A DNA stretch of 64,000 nucleotides from Deltaproteobacteria bacterium (GTDB lineage: Bacteria > Lernaellota > Lernaellaia > JACKCT01): positions 87,620 to 151,619 of the forward strand of contig JAOSJX010000005.1 in the NCBI GenBank assembly GCA_027493875.1, in the 5' to 3' direction. The position numbers were made by a program, and so were the translations under genes. Every line of letters begins with the position of its first letter. Position 1 is the stretch's first letter. Below are positions 30,636 through 39,666 of this stretch, piece after piece. Below the pieces are notes generated by a model, which had not been told where the DNA came from, did no database searches, and was given only the letters and a program-made list of their open reading frames with translations.

Positions 30636-31929
30636 TCAATTCGGTTGCCGCGTCACGAGAATAAGCACTTGTCCTTCTTCGACACTCGTCATGTTACCGA
30701 TGGCTCCTATTCGGCCCAGCGAGGACGACGCGAGATCCATAATGTATCTTAGGCCGACCGCTAAAGGCCGAATCGTTTCCGCGATAGTTCCATTCTGGGT
30801 ATTCACGACGAAGCAAAAATAACTGGTCGATTCGCCGCCGACGACGGCATACGGTCTGTCCAGATTATCGACCGCCATTGCCGGCCAGTGATTCGTCGAT
30901 CGCGCGGGCACCCCCAGGACGAAAACACGAGCTGCGATCCGTCATACACCGCGTGCCAAAGCCGCTCGCCTTCCAGAATCGGCGCGCTGTGAACCGTGCC
31001 GGCCGAATCCACCGCCGTCCCGCTGTTCGCCACGAACGCGAACGGCGCAAGTCCCGCGATTTCGTCAATAAAAGGAGAGACGGAGAGGCACGAACCGTAG
31101 GAATGTCTCACCAGACGGCCCGGGCCGACCCACAACGTGTGCATCAGGCCGTCTCCGCCGACCGCGGCGCGGTACAGGGTTTCGGCTGAACACGCCGTAA
31201 AGTCGCCCTCCGGCGTCTGCTCGACCAGCCAGTCCGAGCCGGAATGATACGTCATGCCGAAGCGTCCGTCGGGAAACCGAAACAGCTTATAGAACTCTGT
31301 TATCCCCGTGTCGCCGACCGGAACGACCTCCGCGATCTCGCCGTCATCCCAACGCACGAGGCTGAGCGTCGTCGGCGAGATCACGCCGTCGTAATCAAAA
31401 TACCCCGTCCACACCCGCCCTTCGCCGTCCACGGCGAGGCCCTCGATGGCGTAAACCCCGTCGCTCTCGGAAACGACGAGTTTTTGTTGCTCCCATTGGC
31501 CGTTCTCAAACTTGCCAAGGTAAAAGTCGCTCCGCCAGCGACCCGAGTCATAAACGTTCCAACGTACGTATAGTGTCTCGCCGTGAAACGCGACAAATCC
31601 ATCGTATGAGACGTCTTCGGCCGGTAGCGACGCGAGTTCGATTGTCTTCCACTCCCAGCCGGGTTCGCGTGGGACTTCGCGCGCGGCGAGGCACCAGTTA
31701 TAATCCGCGTCGGGTTTGCGGTCGTGGGGAAATCCGTCGTCGTCGCCCCCATCGTCGTCATCATCATGATCGGGGGATCGATATTCGACGAATCGTCGTC
31801 GTCATCATCTCCATTTTCGGTGGGCTCGCTTTGAGAAGAGGAACCGCTATCGCCGCAACCGCACGCGTGCAGGGACAGCAACACGACCGTCACAAAAAAC
31901 ATCACGAACACGATTGAAGCGCGCCTCAT
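30636..31929 (-). CDS. Poly-Asp lipoprotein with propeller-like repeats (frameshifted)
   Basis: About 430 residues. Starts MRRASIVFVMFFVTVVLLSLHAC with lipobox LHAC, then CGDSGSSSQ, an Asp-rich linker and, after frame changes near 31760 and 31440, repeats such as GEGRVWTGYFDYDG, GDGLMHTLWVGPGRLVRHSY and AVDSAGTVHSAPI. A shift near 30905 leads to VDNLDRPYAVVGGESTSYFCF and the end LVTRQPN. Architecture parallels the 676-3068 lipoprotein, suggesting a paralogous class of surface beta-propellers. Function unknown. It is divergent from the DUF2007 gene. Confidence 0.6.
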
Positions 31930-32039
31930 GACCGCACTCCAGAAGACAGGCTGATTTTGCGCCCGCGACGATAGAACCGCAAGAAAAATCCGATCCATAA
32001 ATTTTTTCCATCGCTTGTCGGCGAACGGGTGCGGGGTCT

Positions 32040-32492
32040 ATGATGAAGGAGAACAACGGCGAGGTGGTCATGAGCGACGACGCGCGCGACCGTGATTCCA
32101 ACGACGAAAAAACGCCGCTCCGGCGCGCCGACCTGCTCGGCGCCGAGGAGAGCGACGCCGAGCCCGTCACCGACGTCACGTGGGTGCCGCTCACGCGCGA
32201 TCTCGACCAGATCCAGGCGCAACTGCTCAAAGACGAGCTTGAAAGCGCCGGTATCCCGGTCGTCATCACCGGCAGTTCCATCGACTCGTTTCACCTCTAC
32301 CCCGGCGTCGAAAATTCGGTGCTGGTCCCGCGGCGCTGGTTCGACGAGGCGCGCGGCCTCGCCGATGATTTTCTGACCCGCGTCGGCGCGATGGAGGACC
32401 AGTCGATCTGCTCGAACTGCGGCGCCGCGGTGCCCGAGGAGGCCTCATCCTGCCCCGAGTGCGGCGAACAATTCGACGAAGAGGGCGACTGA
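32040..32492 (+). CDS. DUF2007 and zinc-ribbon protein
   Basis: 150 residues, intact. A DUF2007-type domain (DLDQIQAQLLKDELESAGIPVVI, PGVENSVLVPRRWFDEARGLADDFL) is followed by a C-terminal zinc ribbon CSNCGAAVPEEASSCPECGEQ. DUF2007 is thought to bind signal molecules or act in protein contacts; its role is not established. An Asp/Glu-rich N-terminus precedes it. ATG 32040 is used; a second ATG at 32070 (MSDDARD) is also plausible. Its end overlaps the next gene by 34 bases if the latter starts at GTG 32459. Confidence 0.8.
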   Translation: MMKENNGEVVMSDDARDRDSNDEKTPLRRADLLGAEESDAEPVTDVTWVPLTRDLDQIQAQLLKDELESAGIPVVITGSSIDSFHLYPGVENSVLVPRRWFDEARGLADDFLTRVGAMEDQSICSNCGAAVPEEASSCPECGEQFDEEGD

Positions 32493-33269
32493 CAACGGCG
32501 ATTCTTCTCGCGGCGGGCCTGGCACTTTGCGCCGCCGGGGCCGCGGCCGTGGAACCCTGCGCGGTCGACGGTGAGGACGAATGGCTCGACGCGCTCGCGG
32601 CCGGCCGTTTCGCCTGGGCGCAGTCCCGCGCCGTCGCATGGCAAAAAATGCGGATTGCGCGTGCGCGTCGCCTGAAGACGCGTGCCTCGCGTTTCACGCG
32701 GGCGACCGGACGGAAACCGTATCGCCGGACGATCTGGCGACGCTCGTTTCGGAGACGATCGTGTGGACGTCGCGCGCCCAAGCCGAATGCGATCCCCTTT
32801 TCGGCGGGGACGATATCGGCCGGTACGCGCGCGACGCGTGCCTCGACCGCGAAGCCCGCAAAGCCGAAGGGTTGTCGGAGACGAGCAAGCGCCTCGCGGG
32901 ACCGCTGCTCGAACGCGCGGCGAAGCATCTCGCCGCCAACCCCCGGGATCGCGGGAAACGGGTCCGGCGCCCTATACCCCGATGACCTCGCCGAGTCCCG
33001 GATCGGTTTTGGCCGAACGCGACGAGAAGCGGCGGGCGAAGGCGGCGGAAGAGTTGTGCGCGATGGGCTTGGAGCTGCGGCGGCTCAAGGAGAAAATCGA
33101 GAACATGAAGCGCCAGCCGTCGTACATGCGCGGCGCGCAGGACCGCCGTCTCACGAACGCCGAGGATATGCGGGACCGGCTGCAGGAAGCCATCGAACGC
33201 GGCCGGGAGAGTTATCGGCACCTCGCCGGCCGCGCCTTCGACACCGCGCGCGACTGCAAAGCGGAATGA
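32459..33269 (+). CDS. Exported protein of unknown function (frameshifted)
   Basis: The GTG start at 32459 gives a strongly basic n-region (RRTIRRRGR) and a hydrophobic core (TTAILLAAGLALCAAG), a good signal peptide, but it overlaps the DUF2007 gene. Two shifts (near 32630 and 32970) connect ADCACASPEDACLAFHAGDRTETVSPDDL, ECDPLFGGDDIGRYARDACLDREARK and GLELRRLKEKIENMKRQPSYMRG. The C-terminal half is helical and charged, probably a coiled coil. Five cysteines in the middle could form disulfides. No family is recognised. A hairpin terminator follows at 33271. Confidence 0.55.
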
Positions 33270-33270
33270 A

Positions 33271-33294
33271 AAACGGCGGTTTCGGCCGCCGTTT
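33271..33294 (+). terminator. Hairpin after the exported-protein gene
   Basis: AAACGGCGG, loop TTTCGG, CCGCCGTTT. Nine base pairs, symmetric A/T ends, so it may work in both directions between the convergent genes. Confidence 0.65.
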
Positions 33295-33304
33295 GTCGCT
33301 GTTG

Positions 33305-33325
33305 CTGTAACCTGTGACCTGTAAC
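33305..33325. repeat. Heptamer repeat, CTGTRRC family, 3 units
   Basis: CTGTAAC, CTGTGAC, CTGTAAC, preceded by the imperfect CTGTTG and ending one base before the stop codon of the Fe-S oxidoreductase gene. It is the same family as at 4864-6405 and 22812. Confidence 0.8.
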
Positions 33326-35502
33326 CTAAACGGCCAACTGCTCCGCGACGATTTCGATCACGTCTTTCACTTTCACCTTGTCGTCCACCTGCTTGTCCTT
33401 GGACGAGTCCGTCATCATGGTCAGGCAGAAGGGGCACGACACGCCGATGGTTTCCGGCTGGTTGCAGGTTTCCATGATTTCATCGAAGCGTTTGTGGTTG
33501 ACGCGCGGCGCGTGTTCTTCCATCCACATGCGTCCGCCGCCCGCGCCGCAGCAGAAGGACTGCTGGCGCGACAGGCCTGGCTCGCGCAGCTCGGCGCCCG
33601 CGAGTTTCAGCATCTCGCGCTGCTCGTCGAAGATGCCGTTGTAGCGGCCCAGGAAGCACGGGTCGTGGTAGCCCACCGAGCCCAGGTTCGCGTTTTTGTC
33701 GATCTTGACGCGCCCGTCGGCGATTAGCTTGCGCACCAGTTCGTTGGCGTGAATCGTTTCGAAGGCGGTGAAGTCCTTGTAAGCTTCTCCTGCGTATCCT
33801 TGTCTTCCAACGTGTCGCGCGCGCCGGGGATGAAATCGGTGTATTCGTTTTTGATCGTGTTGAAGCAATGCGGGCAGAAGGTGATGATCTTCTTCACGCC
33901 GTAGGCCATGAAAGTTTGGATGTTCATGGTCATCATCATCTGCGCGAGGTACTCGTTGCCCAGGCGCCGCGCGGTTTCGCCGTTGCACTGTTCCTCGACG
34001 CCGAGCACCGCATATTTCACGCCCGCGGCGTTGAGGATCTTGCACAGGGCGCGCGTGACCTTGTTCGAGCGGTCGTCGAACGAGCCCATGCAGCCGACGA
34101 AGAACAGATATTCCAGTTCCTGAAGCTCCTCGGGCGTGAGTTCCGCCATCTGCTTGACGGGAATCCCCTCTTCCGCGGCCTTGGCGATCCAGTCGGCGCG
34201 CTTGTCCGGGCCGAGGCCCCACGGGTTCGAGTTGCGCTCCACGTTTTTCATGAAGTTGGCGACTTCGGCGGGCATTTCGCCCAGGAGCATCGACAGGTAC
34301 TGCCGCATCTGCACGATGCGCGGCACCTGCTCGATCAGCACGGGGCAGCGGTCCTCGCAATCCTTGCACAACGTGCACGACCAGATGGTTTCGGCGAGCA
34401 CCGACTGGCCGGTGATTTCCTTGCCGTCCCACGCCGCGGCCTCGCCGTTGCCGTTGCCGTTCGCCTTCTTCCCGAGGATGAAATCCGCCTTCTCCATCAG
34501 GTTGGCGCGGATATCCTTGTTGACCTGCCGGTGCGACAGCGGTTTATCCGTGGACCACGCCGGGCAATACGGCACGCACCGTCCGCACTCGGTGCACGAA
34601 TAAACGTCCATGATCTGCTTCCACGACAGGTCCTCGGCTTTCGCGATGCCGATAGCGATCGTCGGATCGGTTTCCATCTTCTCAAATTTGCCTTCGATGT
34701 CGTGAATCGGCACGATCCGGCCGCCCGGCTGGAGCTGGCCGAAGAAGGTATTGGGGATCGCGGTGATGACGTGGAAATGCTTGCCGAAGGGCAGGTAGTT
34801 CAGAAAGCCGAGGATGAGCACGCTGTGCACCCACACCATGGCTTTCCAGGTCAGCGCGCCCGATTCGGCGTCGAAAAGCGGTTCGAAGATCTGGCCGAGC
34901 TGCGGCGCCCACGCGTGATGCGGAAAGCCGTTTTCGCCGGCCCAGGCCAGATAGCCTCCCTCGAGCAGCATGTCGGCGAACATCAGCGACGCGATCCAGC
35001 AAAGAATCAGCACCGCCTCCCAATGCACGATGTTCTGCATGCGCACGGGTTTAGAGACGAGGCGCCGCCACGTAAATCCGGCGCAGCCGATCAGCACGCC
35101 GATGACAACGAGATCCCTGAGCACCGCGTACAGCGGCCCGATGAAACCGCCGATGCCGGGAATGTTCTCCAAGTTGAACGCCGCGCCGCCGAATCCCATG
35201 CCGAAGATAACCAGCGTGCGTAGGGAGAGCACCATGAAACCGACGAAAATGAAAATGTGAAAAAGGCCCGGTACGAGATCCTGCGGCATGCGGCCTTGGC
35301 CGAAACCGAACTTGATGGCCGACGCAACGTTGCGGCCGACGTCGCCGAAGCGCGCGTCCGGCTGCGCCCGGAACACCAGCGCGAGCCGCCGGTACATCGT
35401 ATAGGAGAAATAGGCCAGCCCGCCGAGAATCGCGAGCGCGAACAGGATTTTTTCCACGGCGCCAAAGCTCAGTTCAGGCATCGGGTCCCCCAGCGTCGGC
35501 AT
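33326..35502 (-). CDS. EMO-type membrane Fe-S oxidoreductase (Etf:quinone oxidoreductase, HdrDE-like; frameshifted)
   Basis: About 725 residues. The N-terminal third has about five membrane helices (FALAILGGLAYFSYTMYRRL, LFHIFIFVGFMVLSLRTLVIF, LVVIGVLIGCAGF, AVLILCWIASLMFADML, WVHSVLILGFLNYLPFG) of the HdrE/NarI heme-b kind. Two [4Fe-4S] motifs: CTECGRCVPYC (303-313) and CTLCKDCEDRC (376-386). Two HdrD-like CCG domains: FVGCMGSFDD, EEQCNGETARRLG, FCPHCFNT, and DPCFLGRYNG, SFCCGAGGGRMW, SCPFCLTMM. One shift near 33780. Known EMO enzymes pass electrons from EtfAB to menaquinone. The gene directly follows etfB-etfA, which supports this role. Confidence 0.88.
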
Positions 35503-35505
35503 GAG

Positions 35506-35577
35506 ACCGCGCCGCGGGCGCGGTCCCGATCGTCAATGGACGGCGAAGCCGTCCGGGCGGCCACAAGCCGCCCGGAC
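35506..35577. other. Cluster of hairpins between etfA and the EMO gene
   Basis: Three inverted repeats in 72 bases: ACCGCGCC/GGCGCGGT (35506-35524), GGACGGC/GCCGTCC (35538-35554) and GTCCGGGCGGC/GCCGCCCGGAC (35551-35577, 11-bp stem). The latter two overlap and are mutually exclusive. They may act as a transcript-processing or attenuation site that lowers or separates EMO expression from etfBA. Confidence 0.5.
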
Positions 35578-35592
35578 CGTTCGCGCATTTCT

Positions 35593-36564
35593 TCATCCCT
35601 CGGCGAGAAGCTTTTTGAACTCCTCCGTCATCTTCGGCACGACCTCGAAAAGATCGGCGACGATGCCGTAGTCGGCCTTCTGGAAAATCGGCGCTTCCGG
35701 ATCTTTGTTGACCGCGACGATCACCTTCGACGTCCGCATACCGGCGAGATGCTGAATCGCGCCGCTGATGCCGAACGCCATGTACAGGACGGGATTGACG
35801 GTCTTGCCGGTCTGTCCGACCTGCCGCGACTGCGGCGCGTAGCCGGAATCGACCGCCGCGCGCGATGCGCCGACGGTGGCGCCGATGACGTCGGCGAGCT
35901 CTTCCAGGATTTTGAAGTTAGCGGCTTCCTTCATCGCGCGTCCGCCGGACACGATGCGTTCGGCTTCCGTGAGATCGGGGCGCGACGACTCGCCGGCCAC
36001 GACCTCAACGACCTTGGCTTTCACGTCACCGAAATCCGCCGGCAGCGCCACCGTCTCGGCCGTTCCGCCCGCGGGCTCGGCCACCGGAAATGAATTCGGA
36101 CGCAGGCCGACGACCGCCGGCGACCCTTCCATGGCGATGTGCGCAAAGGCCTTGCCCGCGAAGACCGGGCGCTTGACGGTCACTTTTCCGCCGTCGACGC
36201 CGATGTCCACGCAGTCCGTCGCAAACGCCGCCTCCAGCCGCGCGGCCAGCCGCGGCGCAAGATCTTTCCCTTGAGAGCCGGCGGAGAACAGTACGACGCC
36301 GGCACCGTCTTTCGCGACCGCGTCGGCGATGATCTTCGTGAATCCTTCCGTGCTGTACTCGGCCGCGCCGTCGGCCACGTACACCTTGGCGGCGCCGTAG
36401 GGCGCGACTTTGTCGGCAAATCCGCCGAGGCCGGAGCCGATGGCCACCGCCGACAGCGAGCCGCCGAGGGCGCCGGCGATTTCCTTGCCCTTGGACAGGA
36501 GTTCGAGGGTGCTCTTTTTCGGCTCCGCGTTCTTCACTTCACAAACGATGAGAACGTTCGACAT
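35593..36564 (-). CDS. etfA: Electron transfer flavoprotein alpha subunit
   Basis: 323 residues, intact. The C-terminal FAD domain is clear: RPDLTEAERIVSGGRAMKEAANFKILEELADVIGATVGASRAAVDSG, GQTGKTVNPVLYMAFGISGAIQHLAGM (FAD-binding) and VIVAVNKDPEAPIFQKADYGIVADLFEVVP. N-terminal MSNVLIVCEVKNAEPKKSTLELLSKGKEIA fits EtfA. It follows etfB by 14 bases and precedes the EMO gene. Together they would collect electrons from acyl-CoA dehydrogenases; the bifurcating-type signature was not resolved here. The start at 36564 is preceded by a GGAA-type ribosome-binding site. Confidence 0.95.
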   Translation of the reverse strand: MSNVLIVCEVKNAEPKKSTLELLSKGKEIAGALGGSLSAVAIGSGLGGFADKVAPYGAAKVYVADGAAEYSTEGFTKIIADAVAKDGAGVVLFSAGSQGKDLAPRLAARLEAAFATDCVDIGVDGGKVTVKRPVFAGKAFAHIAMEGSPAVVGLRPNSFPVAEPAGGTAETVALPADFGDVKAKVVEVVAGESSRPDLTEAERIVSGGRAMKEAANFKILEELADVIGATVGASRAAVDSGYAPQSRQVGQTGKTVNPVLYMAFGISGAIQHLAGMRTSKVIVAVNKDPEAPIFQKADYGIVADLFEVVPKMTEEFKKLLAEG

Positions 36565-36578
36565 TTTTTTCCCCTTCC

Positions 36579-37331
36579 TCAGATGACCTTGGCTTCTTCG
36601 CGAAGAAGACGCACAACCTCGGGGACGGACTCGACGCCTTCGAACACCCTGCCCGCCGCCCGTTCCGCGGGCAGCGAGCACTTCACGAGCTTCGCCTTCG
36701 CGCCGCCCGCCGCGGGCTCGACCACCTCGACCGGTTTCCGCTTGGCCTTCATGATGCCCGGCAGACTCGCGTAGCGCGGCTCGTTGAGGCCTTTGGTCGC
36801 GGTCACCACGCCGGGCAGCGCCATTTCGATCACCTGCTTCGCGCCGCCGTCGATGTCGCGCCAGGCTTTCGCTTTGCCGCCGTCGACCTCAAGTTTGGAC
36901 ACGACATGCGCCTGCCCGACGCCGAGATACTCGGCGACCATGCACGGCACCGCGAACATGTCGTCGTCGATGGCGCGGCAGCCCGCCAACACGAGACCGG
37001 CGTCCTGCGCCTTCACCGCGTCCGCCAGCGCCTTGGCCACGGAGGACGTGTCGCCCGTGTCCTCGCCCGTCTTGACGTGAACCGCGGCGTCCGCGCCCAT
37101 CGCCAGGGCCGTGCGCAGCGCCTCGACGATGCGGTCGGGGCCGAGACCCATCACGGTCACTTTTTCGGCTTTCCCGGCTTCCTTGATCTTCAGCGCCTCT
37201 TCCACCGCGTATTCGTCATAGGGATTCAGGATCCACTTGATCCCCTCCATGTCGAACCCAGTACCGTCGGCGTTCAGCTTGATCCGGCTTTCCGTATCCG
37301 GAACCTGTTTGCACAGGACTACGATATGCAC
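36579..37331 (-). CDS. etfB: Electron transfer flavoprotein beta subunit
   Basis: 250 residues, intact. MHIVVLCKQVPDTESRIKLNADG, LNPYDEYAVEEALKIKEAG, VTVMGLGP and LAMGADAAVHVKTGED are typical EtfB, with VLAGCRAIDDDMFAVPCMVAEYL carrying the AMP-binding segment and EPRYASLPGIMKAKRKP near the end. The start is GTG 37331 after a strong GGAGG ribosome-binding site. It lies 27 bases downstream of the TetR gene, so the regulator, etfB, etfA and EMO gene form one operon. A C-terminal extension of about 40 residues is charged. Confidence 0.95.
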   Translation of the reverse strand: MHIVVLCKQVPDTESRIKLNADGTGFDMEGIKWILNPYDEYAVEEALKIKEAGKAEKVTVMGLGPDRIVEALRTALAMGADAAVHVKTGEDTGDTSSVAKALADAVKAQDAGLVLAGCRAIDDDMFAVPCMVAEYLGVGQAHVVSKLEVDGGKAKAWRDIDGGAKQVIEMALPGVVTATKGLNEPRYASLPGIMKAKRKPVEVVEPAAGGAKAKLVKCSLPAERAAGRVFEGVESVPEVVRLLREEAKVI

Positions 37332-37358
37332 GTCGTACCTCCTTGGCCTGTCAATTTT

Positions 37359-38003
37359 TCAAACGTCGCCCGCGGGACGCGGCAACGTCAGTCCTTCCAT
37401 AAACATCAGCGTCAGCGTTTCCGCGATTTTCGGCGGGGCGTACTTCGGCTTCGGCGTCAGCACCCAATAGAGTGCCATTTCGTCAAGCGCGCCGAAGATT
37501 GCGCGCTTGGCGATGCCGGGCCGGATTTCCTGCCGGAAGACGCCCTTGTCCTTGCCTTCGATGATGATGCCCGACAGAATTTTCAGAAACTCGCCGAACT
37601 TCACCGGCACGTACTCCTTCATGAACTTGTTCGACTGGCGCAGTTCCACCGAAATCACCTCGGCCAGGGCCCGCTCTTTTTCCATATATCCGACGTAGTG
37701 CCCGATGAACGTCCGGAGTTTTTCGACCGGATCGCTCACGGTGGACAGAACATTGTTGAAATCGGCGATCGCGGCTTCCATTTTCTCCTCGAACAGGCGG
37801 ATGAGGATGTCGTCCTTGTTGCGGAAGTAGAGATAGATGGTGCCGTCCGCGACGCCGGCCTCTTTCGCGATTTGGCTGATTTTCGAGTTATGAAAGCCGT
37901 GCTTTGCGAAGACCTTGATGGCCGCTTTCAGAATGCGTTCGTGTTTTTCCTTACCGTTCGATCGCTTCGCGGCGGAACGCGGGGCGGCTTTTTTCGTGGC
38001 CAT
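37359..38003 (-). CDS. TetR-family regulator, FadR-like
   Basis: 214 residues, intact. N-terminal HTH at about 42-61 (ISQIAKEAGVADGTIYLYFRNKDDIL) after a Lys-rich arm; C-terminal ligand domain with FIGHYVGYMEKERALAEVISVELRQS and YWVLTPKPKYAPPKIAETL. Sequence style resembles the Bacillus FadR/YsiA group that releases DNA on binding long-chain acyl-CoA. It heads the etfBA-EMO operon and a FadR-like palindrome overlaps its presumed transcription start, which implies autorepression. Ligand is inferred, not seen. Confidence 0.88.
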   Translation of the reverse strand: MATKKAAPRSAAKRSNGKEKHERILKAAIKVFAKHGFHNSKISQIAKEAGVADGTIYLYFRNKDDILIRLFEEKMEAAIADFNNVLSTVSDPVEKLRTFIGHYVGYMEKERALAEVISVELRQSNKFMKEYVPVKFGEFLKILSGIIIEGKDKGVFRQEIRPGIAKRAIFGALDEMALYWVLTPKPKYAPPKIAETLTLMFMEGLTLPRPAGDV

Positions 38004-38046
38004 GTCCGGGAACCTTCCGGGGCGTCAACCCGAGGGAAAAATAAAA

Positions 38047-38064
38047 TGAATGAACGCTCACTCA
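38047..38064. promoter_or_regulatory. FadR-like operator
   Basis: The imperfect palindrome TGAATGAACGCTCACTCA (TGAATGA-N4-TCACTCA) has one mismatch between half-sites. It matches the known Bacillus FadR consensus TGAATGA-N4-TCATTCA at all but one arm position. It lies between the TetR promoter -10 and the TetR start codon at 38003. Confidence 0.75.
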
Positions 38065-38076
38065 ATACCCTGGGGA

Positions 38077-38106
38077 AATCTACCAGCCCCCTTTTTTTCG
38101 TGTCAA
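38077..38106 (-). promoter_or_regulatory. Sigma-70-type promoter of the TetR-etf operon
   Basis: Minus strand TTGACA (38106-38101), 18-base spacer, TAGATT (38082-38077). The operator at 38047-38064 starts about 13 bases downstream of the -10, covering the transcription start, an arrangement that suits repression. Confidence 0.6.
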
Positions 38107-38123
38107 GGGAAAATGAATTCAAT

Positions 38124-38767
38124 TCATTTTTTGTTTCGAAGGACTGGAGCTCGGACGTGAGGATGTCGCGCAATTCCGCGCCTTCTTCGGCCGCGCGAAG
38201 CTTGTAAACGATGGGCCCCACGCCGCGCGCGTATACGGTGGTGGCCTCGAAGGTCCGCATCGGGTATTCGTCCTCTTCCTCATCCTCGCGCGGCGGCGGC
38301 TCGCGGCCGTCGGGAATCCGCGGGCCGCGGGTAAATGCGTCGGCGCTCATCGTGACCGGCGCGCGGCGCGCACTCTTCCAAACCACGGTCAGCGTGTCCG
38401 CGAATTCCCCGGCCGGGAGGACGTACCGATCCCCCTTGGAGGTAATCTCGCACTGGATTTCGCGGTCCTCCCAGCGCGTTCCTTTTTTCAGCGGATAACG
38501 CAGGACACGCATGCCGTTGCGGTTAAGCAGCGCCATGTCCCGCAACCGCACGAGCACCTCGCCGTTGTTGAAGAAGTAGGTCTGCTCGACGCGGCGAAAA
38601 AGCTGGTCGACGTCAGTACGCGTGCGGCCATCCGGATATACGGTCTTGTAGGTCCACGTGTTGCCGACTTGAAGAGGGTAATAGTCTTCCAGCGTCGGCC
38701 CGCAGCCCGCGGCCACGAGGGTGACGGCCAAGGCCATCAAAATATTTCCGCCCCACCGAAAACGCAT
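38124..38767 (-). CDS. Lipoprotein of unknown function
   Basis: About 215 residues. MRFRWGGNILMALAVTLVAAGC with lipobox VAAGC, then GPTLEDYYPLQVGNTWTYK, GTRWEDREIQCEITSK and GDRYVLPAGEFADTLTVVWKS. The wording PLQVGNTWTYK is typical of exported beta-rich proteins from deltaproteobacteria. As read, the frame runs to 37928 across the TetR promoter and into the TetR gene; if the six-A run in GAAACAAAAAATGA is one base short, it stops at 38124, which I prefer. No known domain or role is recognised. Confidence 0.6.
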
Positions 38768-38854
38768 TCTCTTGGGATATCGGAGATCGGGCCTGTTGGC
38801 AACGGCGCAGGCGGCGACGGCGAAAGCGCACGACCCGAACGCCCTCTATTTTTT

Positions 38855-38875
38855 CACGCGATCGCGTGTTACACT
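38855..38875. promoter_or_regulatory. Operator palindrome at the antitoxin promoter
   Basis: The perfect 14-bp palindrome CACGCGATCGCGTG (38855-38868) is followed directly by TACACT (38870-38875), a plausible -10, with the antitoxin ATG at 38896. Such a site suits autoregulation by a VapB-like protein. The -35 is weak. Confidence 0.5.
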
Positions 38876-38895
38876 CATTCCGTGATAGGAGAGCC

Positions 38896-39141
38896 ATGAT
38901 GGAACGCCAGAACATCACGATCGCCTTACCGAAGGGCCTCGTTCGCCGGGCCCGCCATCTGGCCGTGGAACGCGGGACATCCCTTTCTGGGCTCCTCGCT
39001 GAATTCCTCGACCGCCTCGTCCGCGAGGCGGATAAGCGCGAGCGGGCGAAAAAGAATCTGCGCCGCCTCTTGAATAAGGGCTTTAACCTCGGAACCAGCG
39101 GGCAGATTTCATGGACCCGCGACGAACTCCATGAGCGGTGA
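38896..39141 (+). CDS. Ribbon-helix-helix antitoxin, VapB-like
   Basis: 81 residues, intact. MMERQNITIALPKGLVRRARHLAVERGTSLSGLLAEFL is an RHH/CopG-type DNA-binding N-terminus; the basic second half (DKRERAKKNLRRLLNKGFNLG) would wrap the toxin. It overlaps the PIN toxin gene by 11 bases, the usual vapBC arrangement. A palindrome lies 28 bases before its start. ATG 38896 was chosen over 38899 because of the nearer AGGAG site. Confidence 0.85.
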   Translation: MMERQNITIALPKGLVRRARHLAVERGTSLSGLLAEFLDRLVREADKRERAKKNLRRLLNKGFNLGTSGQISWTRDELHER

Positions 39142-39547
39142 GTTTCTCGACACAACCATTCTCGTCTACGCGTTTGACCGTGACGCCGGATCGAAAAGAA
39201 GCGCGGCACGCGATCTTGTGGACCGGCTCGCGCAGGAGGAATCGGGCCTTTTAAGCATTCAAGTTCTGATGGAACTCTTCGCCGTTCTGACGAGAAAATT
39301 TTCCGCGCGCATCAGACCGTCCGACGTCGCCACGATCATCGAAAGCCTCTCGGCGTGGACGATCCATTCGCCTCTCCCGTTGGATGTGATCGACGCGGTC
39401 CGTATCGCCGCCGCCTACCGCATCAGCCCGTGGGACGCGTCGATTGTTCAAAGCGCTTCGGCGTTGGGGGCCACGAAGATCTGGTCCGAGGATTTCAGCG
39501 CGGGACAGCGCTACGAAGGCATCCCCGTCGAAAATCCGTTCGCGTAA
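39131..39547 (+). CDS. PIN-domain toxin, VapC-like
   Basis: 138 residues, intact. PIN ribonuclease: MSGEFLDTTILVYAFDRDA (first acidic residue of the site), LLSIQVLMELFAVLTRK (second, E), DAVRIAAAYRISPWDASIVQSASALGA (third and fourth, D) and KIWSEDFSAGQRYEGIPVENP at the end. These toxins cut tRNA or rRNA. It is co-expressed with the RHH antitoxin. The pair sits between a lipoprotein and a polysaccharide gene with no sign of an island. Confidence 0.88.
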   Translation: MSGEFLDTTILVYAFDRDAGSKRSAARDLVDRLAQEESGLLSIQVLMELFAVLTRKFSARIRPSDVATIIESLSAWTIHSPLPLDVIDAVRIAAAYRISPWDASIVQSASALGATKIWSEDFSAGQRYEGIPVENPFA

Positions 39548-39609
39548 GTTAACTTAGCGGCGGTCGCCGTTCGCGCGGCCACCCCGTTGACCCCCCGCTT
39601 GCGCCCGCG

Positions 39610-39630
39610 ATACAATTAGTTGTTTTGTAT
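39610..39630. promoter_or_regulatory. AT-rich inverted repeat before the CapD-like gene
   Basis: ATACAA and TTGTAT separated by 9 bases, 37 bases upstream of the ATG at 39667. It could be an operator or part of a promoter; no consensus -35/-10 pair was settled on. Confidence 0.35.
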
Positions 39631-39666
39631 TGCGACCGGCATTCACCGCTGTCATGGATGTGAGGG

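Noticed and set aside
33868..35223. Plus-strand frame of 451 codons over the EMO gene
   Set aside because: Antisense shadow of conserved Fe-S motifs; no start context.
36906..38207. Plus-strand frame of 433 codons over etfB and the TetR gene
   Set aside because: Crosses two intact minus-strand genes and their promoter; composition is Arg/His/Asp-rich.
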